Source: Archaeoglobus sp.
GTDB lineage: Archaea; Halobacteriota; Archaeoglobi; Archaeoglobales; Archaeoglobaceae
Assembly: GCA_003978865.1 (NCBI GenBank)
Contig: QNXS01000010.1
Location: 1-6,491 of the forward strand
Direction of reading: 5' to 3'
Length of the DNA stretch: 6,491 nucleotides
Position numbers and translations under genes: made by a program. The stretch's first letter is position 1. Every line of letters begins with the position of its first letter. This document shows positions 1 through 6,190 of the stretch, piece after piece. Under the pieces are notes generated by a model. The model ran no database searches, was not told where the DNA came from, and worked only from the letters and a program-made list of their open reading frames with translations.

Positions 1-12
1 TACACAAAGCAA

Positions 13-54
13 AGGTAAAACTTAAATTTCCAACAGGTTAAACGTTCAGAGGTG
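13..54 (+). promoter_or_regulatory. Probable promoter and ribosome binding site of the 60-1575 gene
   Basis: A TATA-like box (CTTAAATTT, 21-29) follows a purine-rich BRE-like stretch (AAGGTAAAA, 12-20). A Shine-Dalgarno match GAGGTG at 49-54 lies five bases before the ATG at 60 and supports that start. Transcription would begin near 50 if the box is used in the usual way, which places the start close to the SD, so the exact promoter is uncertain. Two near-identical 9-mers, AGGTAAAAC (13-21) and AGGTTAAAC (35-43), flank the box and could be regulator half-sites. Confidence 0.45.
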
Positions 55-59
55 TAAAT

Positions 60-1361
60 ATGAACATTTCAAAAGATAAACAGATAGCTTTAATTTTGAT
101 CGCTATAACTATAGCTATAGTTTATGTTACCAGACCCGTGTGGCATCCATTTTTCATGTTATTTTATGTAAATCCTGCATTAACAGAATCGCTGATATTA
201 GCCCTTGTTTGTGTAATTCTTCTCTCGAAGTTTAACATTATTCCCACAGCTACAAAAAACGGGACACTTTTCTTCATTCTGTTTTTTGCTTTAATTGTGG
301 TTCTTCTACCATTGCAACAGTTTTACACACCGGTTTACTTAAGCCATCACTTGAACTGCGATAGGGTTTCAGTGTTACCTGAAATAGACCCTGCTGTTGT
401 CAGAATAGTCCCGAAAGTTGTGGGAGACAAGTACGCAATGGACGCTCTGCAGTTTCCTAGGTACACTGTGAGTACTGGGTCAATAGTCTTCATAAATAAA
501 ACGCCGTACTGGGGTTACGGATTAATACCTGAAGGTCTTGTAAATTCATTTATTCTAAAAGATAGGGGAGCAATATACGTGGATATGTCAGCCTTTGGAA
601 AGAGAACAAAAATAGTAGAAAAATATTTTAAAGTTGGAGTAGGAATGTATATAACGAGTAACTATCTCTGGCAGATATACGATAGAAAGTACACAGTGGA
701 CTGCGGTAATCCGTACTTTGTACCCTACAAAAATTCGCTGTACATAGCAGTTCCGCTTGTTGGGTATGATCTTCACTTCAGTTTTCCTGTTTTCTATACA
801 ACACCTAAGTGGGAGGGTATTGCATTGATTGCATCAAATGGGAGTATAACTTTTCTTACGCCAAAACAGGCTGAGAAGTGTGAAGTGCTTAAAGGACAGA
901 AACTTTTCCCTGCAGATTTGGCAAGAATGTACGTTGATTCTTTCAATTACATTCATGGAATACTTAATGTTCTGCTCTATCACAAAGACCAGTTTGAGAT
1001 TGCCGATGTTCCGGGACAGGCGAACGAGCAGCCTTTCCTTGTAGCAACAAACCAAGGACTGAAATGGATAATTGCGTGCGAGCCATACGGACAATCATAC
1101 GGCATATTTAGGATATATATTGTGGATGCGAGAGACGGTAGCATACAGCTCTACCAGCCATCAAGTACTAAGGCTTTAATAGGTCCCGTTAGGGCTGTGG
1201 ACTACGTCAAACAGGCAATGCCCAGGGTTGACTGGCAGACGATGAGGGCTGTTGAACCCTGTGATCGTGAATGGAACTCTTTACTGGCAGGTACGAGTTA
1301 TCCCATCCGATGCGTCAGGTATAGCATACGTGACGATGGTCAATGCCGAAAATCCAAATAA
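60..1361 (+). CDS. Membrane-anchored protein of unknown function, frameshifted near its C-terminus
   Basis: I do not recognise the family. The 433-residue frame opens with three hydrophobic segments (about residues 8-25, 43-60 and 69-87). A long polar, aromatic-rich domain follows that should lie on one face of the membrane, probably outside. Four cysteines in this domain (100, 215, 274, 340) could pair. Residues about 320-400 look like a PepSY-type repeat: a strand ending in VDARDGSIQLY, then a helix (VRAVDYVKQAM). This is a weak structural impression, not a family assignment. The last 33 residues (after Pro400) are basic and Cys/Arg-rich and unlike the rest, whereas the +1 frame continues smoothly as NPVIVNGTLYWQVRVIP. 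The intact product would therefore be about 504 residues, ending at 1575. The ATG at 60 has a good SD. The gene stands alone and is convergent with the transporter operon. Confidence 0.75.
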   Translation: MNISKDKQIALILIAITIAIVYVTRPVWHPFFMLFYVNPALTESLILALVCVILLSKFNIIPTATKNGTLFFILFFALIVVLLPLQQFYTPVYLSHHLNCDRVSVLPEIDPAVVRIVPKVVGDKYAMDALQFPRYTVSTGSIVFINKTPYWGYGLIPEGLVNSFILKDRGAIYVDMSAFGKRTKIVEKYFKVGVGMYITSNYLWQIYDRKYTVDCGNPYFVPYKNSLYIAVPLVGYDLHFSFPVFYTTPKWEGIALIASNGSITFLTPKQAEKCEVLKGQKLFPADLARMYVDSFNYIHGILNVLLYHKDQFEIADVPGQANEQPFLVATNQGLKWIIACEPYGQSYGIFRIYIVDARDGSIQLYQPSSTKALIGPVRAVDYVKQAMPRVDWQTMRAVEPCDREWNSLLAGTSYPIRCVRYSIRDDGQCRKSK

Positions 1362-1474
1362 CGTCATCATTTTGAGAACGTATACTCAGGTAAAGAACTT
1401 TCTTGAAGGAATTACTGTTAAGAGCAAACACTTTGAAGAAAATGTCAAATACTATATAATCATTAAAAGAAACG

Positions 1475-1480
1475 AAAAAA
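1475..1480 (-). terminator. Possible T-rich terminator of the minus-strand operon
   Basis: Read on the minus strand, a T6 run sits within a T-rich stretch (ATAATTTTTTCGTTTC) about 80 bases past the ATPase stop codon. Archaeal termination often needs only oligo-T tracts. The tract lies inside the coding region of the convergent gene, so this is a tentative call. Confidence 0.25.
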
Positions 1481-1528
1481 TTATAAACAAAATACCTTTA
1501 ACAGGAAACGAAAGCATTGAAATAGTGC

Positions 1529-1542
1529 CTGTCTCGAGACAG
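1529..1542. repeat. Perfect 14-bp palindrome (CTGTCTCGAGACAG) at the convergent gene ends
   Basis: Each half is an exact reverse complement of the other. It lies 16 bases past the ATPase stop on the minus strand and 31 bases before the stop of the plus-strand frame. No T-run follows directly on either strand, so it is not a standard intrinsic terminator. As RNA it could fold only by opening its centre into a short loop. Confidence 0.6.
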
Positions 1543-1561
1543 AATTCAATCCAGAATTCAA
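1540..1561 (+). repeat. Tandem direct repeat, two copies of CAGAATTCAA with a 12-bp period
   Basis: Copies occupy 1540-1549 and 1552-1561 and are identical. They encode the QNS-IQNS-SQP tail of the plus-strand frame and run into the stop codon of the minus-strand ATPase gene. A short local duplication in a low-complexity tail is the simplest explanation. Confidence 0.6.
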
Positions 1562-2364
1562 GCCAGCCTGTATGAGCTCTGGAGGTTATGCATAACAGAA
1601 CGAAGAGGAATTACTACACTACCTCCATTGTATTTCACTATTTCAGCTTCAATACCATACACTGACTGTATAATACTTTCATTCAGCACTTTGTGAGGGT
1701 TACCTTTTGCGTACACTTTTCCACCGCTAAGAACTATCAATTCATCCGCATACTTTGCTGCAAGATTTAGGTCATGCAGAACAATTAAAGTTGTAACTTT
1801 CTTCTCCTCTGTAATGTTTTTTATTAAATCCAAAATTTCAAGCTTGTTTCTGATGTCAAGATTTGATACCGGTTCATCAAGAAGTAAGACTTCTGGCTCT
1901 CTTACCAGTGCCTGAGCTACAAGTACGACCTGCCTTTCCCCACCACTAAGCTGATTTGCATACTTCTTTGCATGCACTTTAATTCCCAGTTCTTCCATAG
2001 TCTTCGTAGTTATTCTGATATCTTCCTCGCTCAGCTTCCACGTGAGATGTGGAACCCTGCCTAAGAGTACGACTTCGAAAACCGTAAGAATTCCGGGAAC
2101 GACATTCTCCTGAGGTAAGTAGCTTACAAACTTGGAAATATACTCCCTTCTCATTCTGGATAGCCTGTTGTTGTTGAAGAACACATCTCCCGAGTTAGGC
2201 GGAATAATTCCTGCAAGTGTTTTAAGCAGTGTTGTTTTTCCAGCTCCATTTGGCCCTATCACTACAGTTACCTCACCAGGCTTGGCAACAAAACTTACAT
2301 TGCTTAGTACGCACCTGTTACCGTAGTAAATGCTTAAACCATCAGCTTTTATTGTTACTACCAT
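1558..2364 (-). CDS. ATP-binding protein of a FecCDE/BtuCDF-type metal-chelate or corrinoid importer
   Basis: This 268-residue protein is the cytoplasmic ATPase that powers a type II ABC importer. All nucleotide-binding motifs are intact: Walker A GPNGAGKT (37-44), Q-loop Gln85, signature LSGGE (139-143), Walker B VLLLDE (159-164), D-loop around SNLD (167-170) and switch His197. Length and motif spacing match the FecE/FepC/BtuD group, and the region after residue 215 is the usual short C-terminal tail. The ATG at 2364 is preceded by GGAGG (2373-2377) at 8-base spacing and overlaps the permease stop by 7 bp, which implies translational coupling. It is the last gene of the four-gene operon. Its 3' end overlaps the convergent 60-1575 gene by 18 bp. 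The family does not reveal the substrate; iron chelate, corrinoid and other metal complexes remain possible. Confidence 0.93.
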   Translation of the reverse strand: MVVTIKADGLSIYYGNRCVLSNVSFVAKPGEVTVVIGPNGAGKTTLLKTLAGIIPPNSGDVFFNNNRLSRMRREYISKFVSYLPQENVVPGILTVFEVVLLGRVPHLTWKLSEEDIRITTKTMEELGIKVHAKKYANQLSGGERQVVLVAQALVREPEVLLLDEPVSNLDIRNKLEILDLIKNITEEKKVTTLIVLHDLNLAAKYADELIVLSGGKVYAKGNPHKVLNESIIQSVYGIEAEIVKYNGGSVVIPLRSVMHNLQSSYRLA

Positions 2365-3383
2365 ATCTGCTTCCTCCCCCTGATAACCAGAAAAAGAAAG
2401 AACGGAACACCAATCATTGATGTGATTATACCAATTGGAAATATCGCTCCGGGAATTATAACCTTGCTAACTATTGCCCCGGCAGAAAGTACGGTTGCTC
2501 CGCAAAGTATAGAACCAAAAATTAGAAACCTGTGGTCTTCACCAATTAGAATTCTTGCTATGTGTGGTGCAACCAAACCAACGAATGCGATTATACCTGT
2601 AAAACACACAGCAACTGAAGTTAACAGTGAAACATAAAACAGGATCTCAATTCTCAAATTTTTTACATTTATGCCTAAGGATTCAGCTTTTTCATCACCA
2701 AGCCTTAAAGCGGTAATCTTCCATGATCTAAAAAGCAGTAGAATTGACACTACTGTCAGTACAGTAAAAACAACTTGTGACTTGAGCAGTGTAGCTTTTG
2801 TCAAACTTCCGAAAAGCCAGAATACTATTGCCTGAAGGGTTTCCTCACTTGCAAAGAATTCCAGCAGGGCAAGCATGGAGTGGAATAGAAATGCAATTGC
2901 TATTCCCCCAAGCACTAACGTCTCACTTGTAAAATCCCTAATCCTGCCGATAAACATTATCAGCATACAGGTTAAAAATGCAAAAAAGAAGGCGTTTGCG
3001 GGAACAATAAATTCAACTGGAACTGCAGGTAAAACTCTCAGCCCCAGAACGTACGCAACAGCAGCACCAAAACCTGCTCCAGCAGACACTCCGAGCGTGT
3101 ATGGGCTTGCTAATGGATTGTTGAGTATCGTTTGCATTTCCAGACCCGCCAAACCTAAGGCACCGCCAATCATAACTGCCATGAGAGTCCATGGAAGTCT
3201 GCAATCCCACACAACAACATGTACAGTTTTATTGTGTGTATATACAATGTTTATCAAAATCTCGTTGAGACTAATCTTCATCGGACCTGTTATCATGTTC
3301 AGAAGTGCAAGTATAAGACACAAAATTAAAAATATTATAATAATTTTTATTCTTCTATACAATATTTCCCGATATACGTCCAT
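2358..3383 (-). CDS. FecCD/BtuC-family permease of a metal-chelate or corrinoid ABC importer
   Basis: This 341-residue polytopic membrane protein has the length typical of FecCD permeases, which work as dimers of ten-helix subunits. Family hallmarks are visible. The CRLPW..MAVMIGGALGLAG block (61-80) is followed by MQTILNNPLASPYTLGVSAG (83-102). The ATPase-contacting stretch is LRLGDEKAESLGI (226-238). Then come IIAFVGLVAPHIARILIG (264-281) and the last helix PIGIITSMIGVPFFLFLV (316-333). Two common family residues differ: the usual RLPR is RLPW, and the acidic residue before the final P-x-G is Ile. The only permease gene here is this one, so a homodimer is expected. Its ATG abuts the stop of the binding-protein gene with zero spacing. 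A GGAGGAGG SD (3388-3395) lies inside that gene's 3' end, so the two are coupled. Confidence 0.93.
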   Translation of the reverse strand: MDVYREILYRRIKIIIIFLILCLILALLNMITGPMKISLNEILINIVYTHNKTVHVVVWDCRLPWTLMAVMIGGALGLAGLEMQTILNNPLASPYTLGVSAGAGFGAAVAYVLGLRVLPAVPVEFIVPANAFFFAFLTCMLIMFIGRIRDFTSETLVLGGIAIAFLFHSMLALLEFFASEETLQAIVFWLFGSLTKATLLKSQVVFTVLTVVSILLLFRSWKITALRLGDEKAESLGINVKNLRIEILFYVSLLTSVAVCFTGIIAFVGLVAPHIARILIGEDHRFLIFGSILCGATVLSAGAIVSKVIIPGAIFPIGIITSMIGVPFFLFLVIRGRKQIW

Positions 3384-4523
3384 TCAGCCTCCTCCCAAAC
3401 CTGCTGCCCAGACACCATGCAGAGGCATGGGCATAAACTTACTGTAGAATGCCCGGAGGTCTTCACTCGGATTCAAATTTTTGAAAATCTCTGGATGTAG
3501 CCACTTTGCCATGTATTCCAGACAGACAAACTCGAAAAGATGACCGTGTGATAATCCGTGGTGAATTATGTAAACCCTTTTGCTTTTGATTGCATTTATG
3601 TCATTCCATCCCTGCCTGCTAATCAGTGACCTGAGTACTTCTTTTGCAGGAGTTGAATTTCTGACTGTATAGCCTATTACAACTTTCTGACCTGAGGGAA
3701 AGTTGTTGTTGCACGTAAATACAATAACATCGGGATTCATCTTTAAAACGTATTCGGGATTTATATCTCCGCTAAAGCCCGGAATGACATTTGCAGCTAT
3801 ATTTTCTCCTCCAGCTAAATCTATCCAGAAGTTGTACATACCCTTTTTACCGTAAACTCTCCACTTCGACCATGTGGCAAAAACAACGACCTTTGGTCTG
3901 TGTTTTATATTCTTGGTTTTTTCAACAACTTCTTTTATATGGTTTTCAAAGAATTTCACAACTTCTTGAGCTCTGTTTTCTCTATTTAGGATTTTACCCA
4001 GTATCACTGCACTTTTGTTTACTTCTTCGAACAGTTTTGTAACGTTATCTGTATGCGGAAAGAAATCTGTAAACACCACTGGAATGCCAGCATCGCCAAG
4101 CTTTTTGATGTCCTCTGACATGTACTTGTACATTGATCTGTCTGCAATCACAACATCTGGTTTAAGCTTTATAACTTCTTCAACTTGGAAAGTTTTACCG
4201 GGCTGTCCAACATCTGGAAGTTTTGCTATTTCGGGATGATACTCCTTCCAAGCCTGCCACCAATCCGGTCTGTACATCTTGTATCTCCATGCGTTAATAC
4301 CAACAAGCTTCCTTAGCGAATCGTTCCCGCCAATTGCTGCATAGTCTTCAAGCCCGTAAAGCAGTACTATTTTTTTGACTGGTGTTTTTATGTGGATTTT
4401 TCTCCCAAGAGCGTCTGTAACCGTTATTGTCTTCTCACTTTGCTTGCTCTTAATTTGGGTACATCCACACAGCACCCCGCACAGCAGTATAAAAACACAT
4501 AAAATCAGAACAACCCTCCTCAA
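3384..4523 (-). CDS. Lipoprotein substrate-binding protein of a metal-chelate or corrinoid ABC importer
   Basis: This 379-residue protein captures the substrate outside the cell and delivers it to the permease. It starts with a basic, hydrophobic signal peptide ending in the lipobox L18-C19-G20-C21, so it should be lipid-anchored at Cys21. The rest is a type III (two lobes joined by a rigid helix) periplasmic binding fold: ITVTDALGRKIHIKTPVKKIV (about 33-53), a first lobe ending near VVIADRS (124-130) and VVFTDFF (149-155), a linking helix around 160-205, and a second lobe beginning VVVFATWSKWRVYG (212-225) with PDVIVFTCN (264-272). A histidine group, H321, H322, H326 and H328, occupies a loop in the C-terminal lobe and could touch the ligand. 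The start is TTG, chosen because a nearly perfect SD precedes it and the signal peptide begins right after. It follows the methyltransferase gene by 3 bp. The substrate is not identifiable from sequence. Confidence 0.9.
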   Translation of the reverse strand: MRRVVLILCVFILLCGVLCGCTQIKSKQSEKTITVTDALGRKIHIKTPVKKIVLLYGLEDYAAIGGNDSLRKLVGINAWRYKMYRPDWWQAWKEYHPEIAKLPDVGQPGKTFQVEEVIKLKPDVVIADRSMYKYMSEDIKKLGDAGIPVVFTDFFPHTDNVTKLFEEVNKSAVILGKILNRENRAQEVVKFFENHIKEVVEKTKNIKHRPKVVVFATWSKWRVYGKKGMYNFWIDLAGGENIAANVIPGFSGDINPEYVLKMNPDVIVFTCNNNFPSGQKVVIGYTVRNSTPAKEVLRSLISRQGWNDINAIKSKRVYIIHHGLSHGHLFEFVCLEYMAKWLHPEIFKNLNPSEDLRAFYSKFMPMPLHGVWAAGLGGG

Positions 4524-4526
4524 AAT

Positions 4527-5252
4527 TTACACCTCCTTAAAAGCTTCCAAGATGAAGTATGATTTTGAACTCCATGCAAGCCTGTGAAAAAATGATTTCT
4601 CGACTATAATCTTCCTTAACCAGCTTAAGTCGTGCATGTACACTCTCTTGAAACCTGCATCTCTAATCATGTTTGCATAAGAGCTAACTGACAACTCCCT
4701 TAAAGGCGATTTTAAAGGATACCGTTTCCAGGGGTTTCTTCTTTCAGTTACCGCAATTCCAAGTTTCCCTATGAATGATTTTATTTTTAAAGTTGCACTA
4801 CTATTCCATGTACCATCAATTATAACAGCCTTTCCACCATTTTTTATAACCCTGTAACATTCGGATAAAGCTTTATCCGGGTTCGGTAGTGTCCAGAATA
4901 CATGGCGACATATTGTTGCATCAAAGGAATTATCAGCAAAGGGTAAATTTTCTGCATCTCCGAGATTGAACGAAATTTTTGAGTTTTTACTCTTTGATTT
5001 CGCTATTTTTAGCATACCGCTGGAAATGTCAATACCGACTACTTCATGACCGAGTTCTGCAAGAAGCACAGCCAGAAATCCAGTTCCAGTTCCAATGTCC
5101 AGTATTCTGCTCTCCTTTTTGAATATACTGGATAAAATTTGCTTCCAGACTTCAGGCATGCCGGTGTGACTGGGTGAATTGTCGTAACTCTCACTCCTCT
5201 TGTCCCAGTACCGGGCAACGTCTATCTTAACTTCCACGTGGTTTGTTAACAT
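4527..5252 (-). CDS. Class I SAM-dependent methyltransferase in a metal-chelate importer operon
   Basis: This 241-residue soluble protein has the UbiE/Methyltransf_11 fold. Motif I is LDIGTGTGF (51-59), the acidic end of strand 2 is in GIDIS (73-77), the motif II region is GDAENLPFADNSFD (98-111), and motif III is RVIKNGGKAVIID (134-146). The stretch RHVFWTLPNPDKAL (116-129) is characteristic of a subgroup that, to my memory, often sits beside iron-type ABC transporters in archaea and anaerobic bacteria. The N-terminal YWDKRSESYD (15-24) is typical of small-molecule methyltransferases. The acceptor is unknown: a metallophore, a corrinoid or other tetrapyrrole, or an unrelated metabolite are possible. 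It is the first gene of the operon, 3 bp before the binding-protein gene. The ATG has no SD, and a TATA box about 33 bases upstream fits a nearly leaderless mRNA. Fold is confident, role is inference. Confidence 0.88.
   Translation of the reverse strand: MLTNHVEVKIDVARYWDKRSESYDNSPSHTGMPEVWKQILSSIFKKESRILDIGTGTGFLAVLLAELGHEVVGIDISSGMLKIAKSKSKNSKISFNLGDAENLPFADNSFDATICRHVFWTLPNPDKALSECYRVIKNGGKAVIIDGTWNSSATLKIKSFIGKLGIAVTERRNPWKRYPLKSPLRELSVSSYANMIRDAGFKRVYMHDLSWLRKIIVEKSFFHRLAWSSKSYFILEAFKEV
4530..4538 (-). promoter_or_regulatory. Strong Shine-Dalgarno AAGGAGGTG that fixes a TTG start
   Basis: The motif sits 6 bases before the TTG at 4523 and is built from the last three sense codons of the methyltransferase gene (AAG GAG GTG, then TAA). 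Ribosomes ending the methyltransferase are therefore placed to restart on the binding-protein gene. There is no in-frame ATG or GTG nearby that would keep the signal peptide whole. Confidence 0.8.
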
Positions 5253-5280
5253 GTAGTATTAAAAAAGCTTTTCGTTTTAA

Positions 5281-5290
5281 TAATATTTAG
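5281..5290 (-). promoter_or_regulatory. Probable TATA box of the methyltransferase-transporter operon
   Basis: On the minus strand the sequence CTAAATATTA lies with its centre about 33 bases upstream of the ATG at 5252. Initiation about 25 bases downstream would leave a 5' leader of under 10 bases, in keeping with the missing SD. An AAAAGCTTTT palindrome (5263-5272) lies between box and start and could be an operator, though short AT-rich palindromes are common by chance. Confidence 0.5.
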
Positions 5291-5352
5291 CCGATTCTGT
5301 AGAAGCCATTCTAAGTAAAATGCAGATTAGTAACACCGTTTTGTACTCTTGA

Positions 5353-5365
5353 GAAACCTTAAATA
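5353..5365 (+). promoter_or_regulatory. BRE/TATA promoter of the RecA-like gene
   Basis: GAAACC followed by TTAAATAC is a textbook archaeal BRE plus TATA element. Initiation about 25 bases on, near 5387, leaves a leader of about 20 bases that holds the SD at 5398-5404. The imperfect palindrome GTTAAATTAAAC (5370-5381) lies just downstream of the box. The whole 5253-5407 divergent region has no ORF or RNA gene that I can see. Confidence 0.65.
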
Positions 5366-5397
5366 CATCGTTAAATTAAACTGTTTTTTGATTATGT

Positions 5398-5404
5398 GGT
5401 GATA
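5398..5404 (+). promoter_or_regulatory. Shine-Dalgarno GGTGAT selecting the ATG at 5408
   Basis: GTGGTGAT, with the GGTGAT core at 5399-5404, pairs with the 16S rRNA 3' end and stands 3 bases before ATG 5408. The in-frame GTG codons at 5396 and 5399 are part of this SD. They are less likely starts than the ATG. Confidence 0.7.
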
Positions 5405-5407
5405 ACA

Positions 5408-6127
5408 ATGATCAGTTTAACAAAGCCAGTAACCCCGTCAAGCAGGTCAACTGGTATAGACATTCTGGATAAGAAGTTGGATGGTGGACTGCCTGAAGGT
5501 AGTCTTGTTTGTATATATGCTAATCCTATAAGTATGCCAGAAGCATTTCTTTATCAATTCGCTACTGTAGTTAAGACTTTTTATTTTATAACATCAAGAC
5601 CTGCCAAATTTGTAAAAGAAAATATAGAAAATATGGGTCTTTCTGCTGATAAAATAGAATTTATAGATGTATTCACCCAATACTATATGAACGAATACGG
5701 ACAGTTTGTAATAGTAGATAGGTATAGAGACAAGGATATTTTTGACTTCATAGATCACCACCTTAATAGAATTCAGGAGAACAAGGGTAAATTCAATGTT
5801 ATATTCGACTCAATTTCTTTTTTTCTTAAACTTGATGTACCGTTAGGACTGAAGGAGTGGCTAATAAATAAACTGTACATTCAGTCCAAACAAACAAACA
5901 ACGTTTACTACATATATCTGATGAAGAACGTCCACCCTATAGATATAGTTAACATGGTCTTGGATGTGAGTGACGTTGTATTTGACATAGACACCGAGAG
6001 AGTTGGAGATAGAATGAGCAGCAGACTGGCAATTCCCAAGATCAGAGACAAAACTCCGATGCTCGAAACATTCAAGTTTTACATAAGTGAAGGTGTGCAG
6101 ATAGACACATCGAGGGATATAGCCTGA
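5408..6127 (+). CDS. KaiC/RadA-like RecA-superfamily protein with a degenerate Walker A (pseudo-ATPase)
   Basis: This 239-residue protein (from ATG 5408; 243 if GTG 5396 were used) has the single-domain RecA-like layout of archaeal RAD55/KaiC-like proteins. It opens with STGIDILDKKLDGGLPEGSL (14-33), the usual entry to the first strand. Where active relatives have a GxxGxGKT/S loop it has YANPISMPEAF (37-47), so the Walker A lysine and threonine are missing. The Walker B-like strand VIFDSIS (131-137) keeps its aspartate. It should retain the fold but bind ATP poorly or not at all. Inactivated relatives are known in Archaeoglobales and methanogens, where they are described as possible signalling proteins; the label HTR-like has been used. 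The gene is divergent from the methyltransferase operon and 63 bp before a potassium channel gene. No effector domain is visible, so its function is unknown. Confidence 0.8.
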   Translation: MISLTKPVTPSSRSTGIDILDKKLDGGLPEGSLVCIYANPISMPEAFLYQFATVVKTFYFITSRPAKFVKENIENMGLSADKIEFIDVFTQYYMNEYGQFVIVDRYRDKDIFDFIDHHLNRIQENKGKFNVIFDSISFFLKLDVPLGLKEWLINKLYIQSKQTNNVYYIYLMKNVHPIDIVNMVLDVSDVVFDIDTERVGDRMSSRLAIPKIRDKTPMLETFKFYISEGVQIDTSRDIA

Positions 6128-6157
6128 AGTATCACATCATCATCAGCTGAACGACAG

Positions 6158-6165
6158 ATATATTA
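6158..6165 (+). promoter_or_regulatory. Possible TATA box of the potassium channel gene
   Basis: GATATATT lies about 26-33 bases before the ATG at 6191, which would give a leaderless transcript; there is no SD before that ATG. A second candidate, CATTTAAAT (6184-6192), would suit a later GTG start at 6251. The rest of the 6128-6190 gap holds only a short CATCATCATCAG run and a T5 tract (6171-6175). Confidence 0.4.
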
Positions 6166-6190
6166 CTAAATTTTTCGAGATAACATTTAA

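Larger units (their letters stand above)
1252..1575 (+). pseudogene. C-terminal continuation of the 60-1361 protein in the +1 frame
   Basis: This open stretch has no SD and no promoter of its own. A stop at 1243-1245 bounds it on the left, so the frame switch must lie after 1245. It encodes residues that read as the natural end of the upstream protein: a beta-rich segment (VNGTLYWQVRVIP, then IAYVTMVNAENPNNVIILRT), a charged helical part, and a Gln/Asn/Ser-rich tail. Removing one C from the CCC at 1257-1259 gives a seamless AVEPVIVNG join and a protein of about 504 residues. The break may be a real mutation, a base-call error or +1 recoding. The last 18 bp overlap the 3' end of the convergent ATPase gene. 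It is very unlikely to be an independent gene. Confidence 0.75.

Noticed and set aside
834..1094. 86-codon minus-strand open frame inside the first gene
   Set aside because: No SD or promoter, and no recognisable domain; the plus-strand frame across it is continuous and protein-like.
2875..3447. 190-codon plus-strand open frame opposite the permease and binding-protein genes
   Set aside because: It is antisense to two well-supported genes, its translation is low-complexity Pro/Ala/Ile-rich, and it has no SD or promoter. It is a shadow of the permease codons.
5287..5314. TTAG...CTAA outer inverted repeat in the divergent intergenic region, considered as a DtxR/MDR-type metal-repressor operator
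   Set aside because: Only the four outer bases on each side match; the inner arms do not pair, so it does not resemble a DtxR-type operator.
6128..6160. Minus-strand CTGATGATGATG, considered as the C box of a C/D guide RNA
   Set aside because: No D box (CTGA) lies at a suitable distance downstream on that strand, and the run is a simple CAT repeat.
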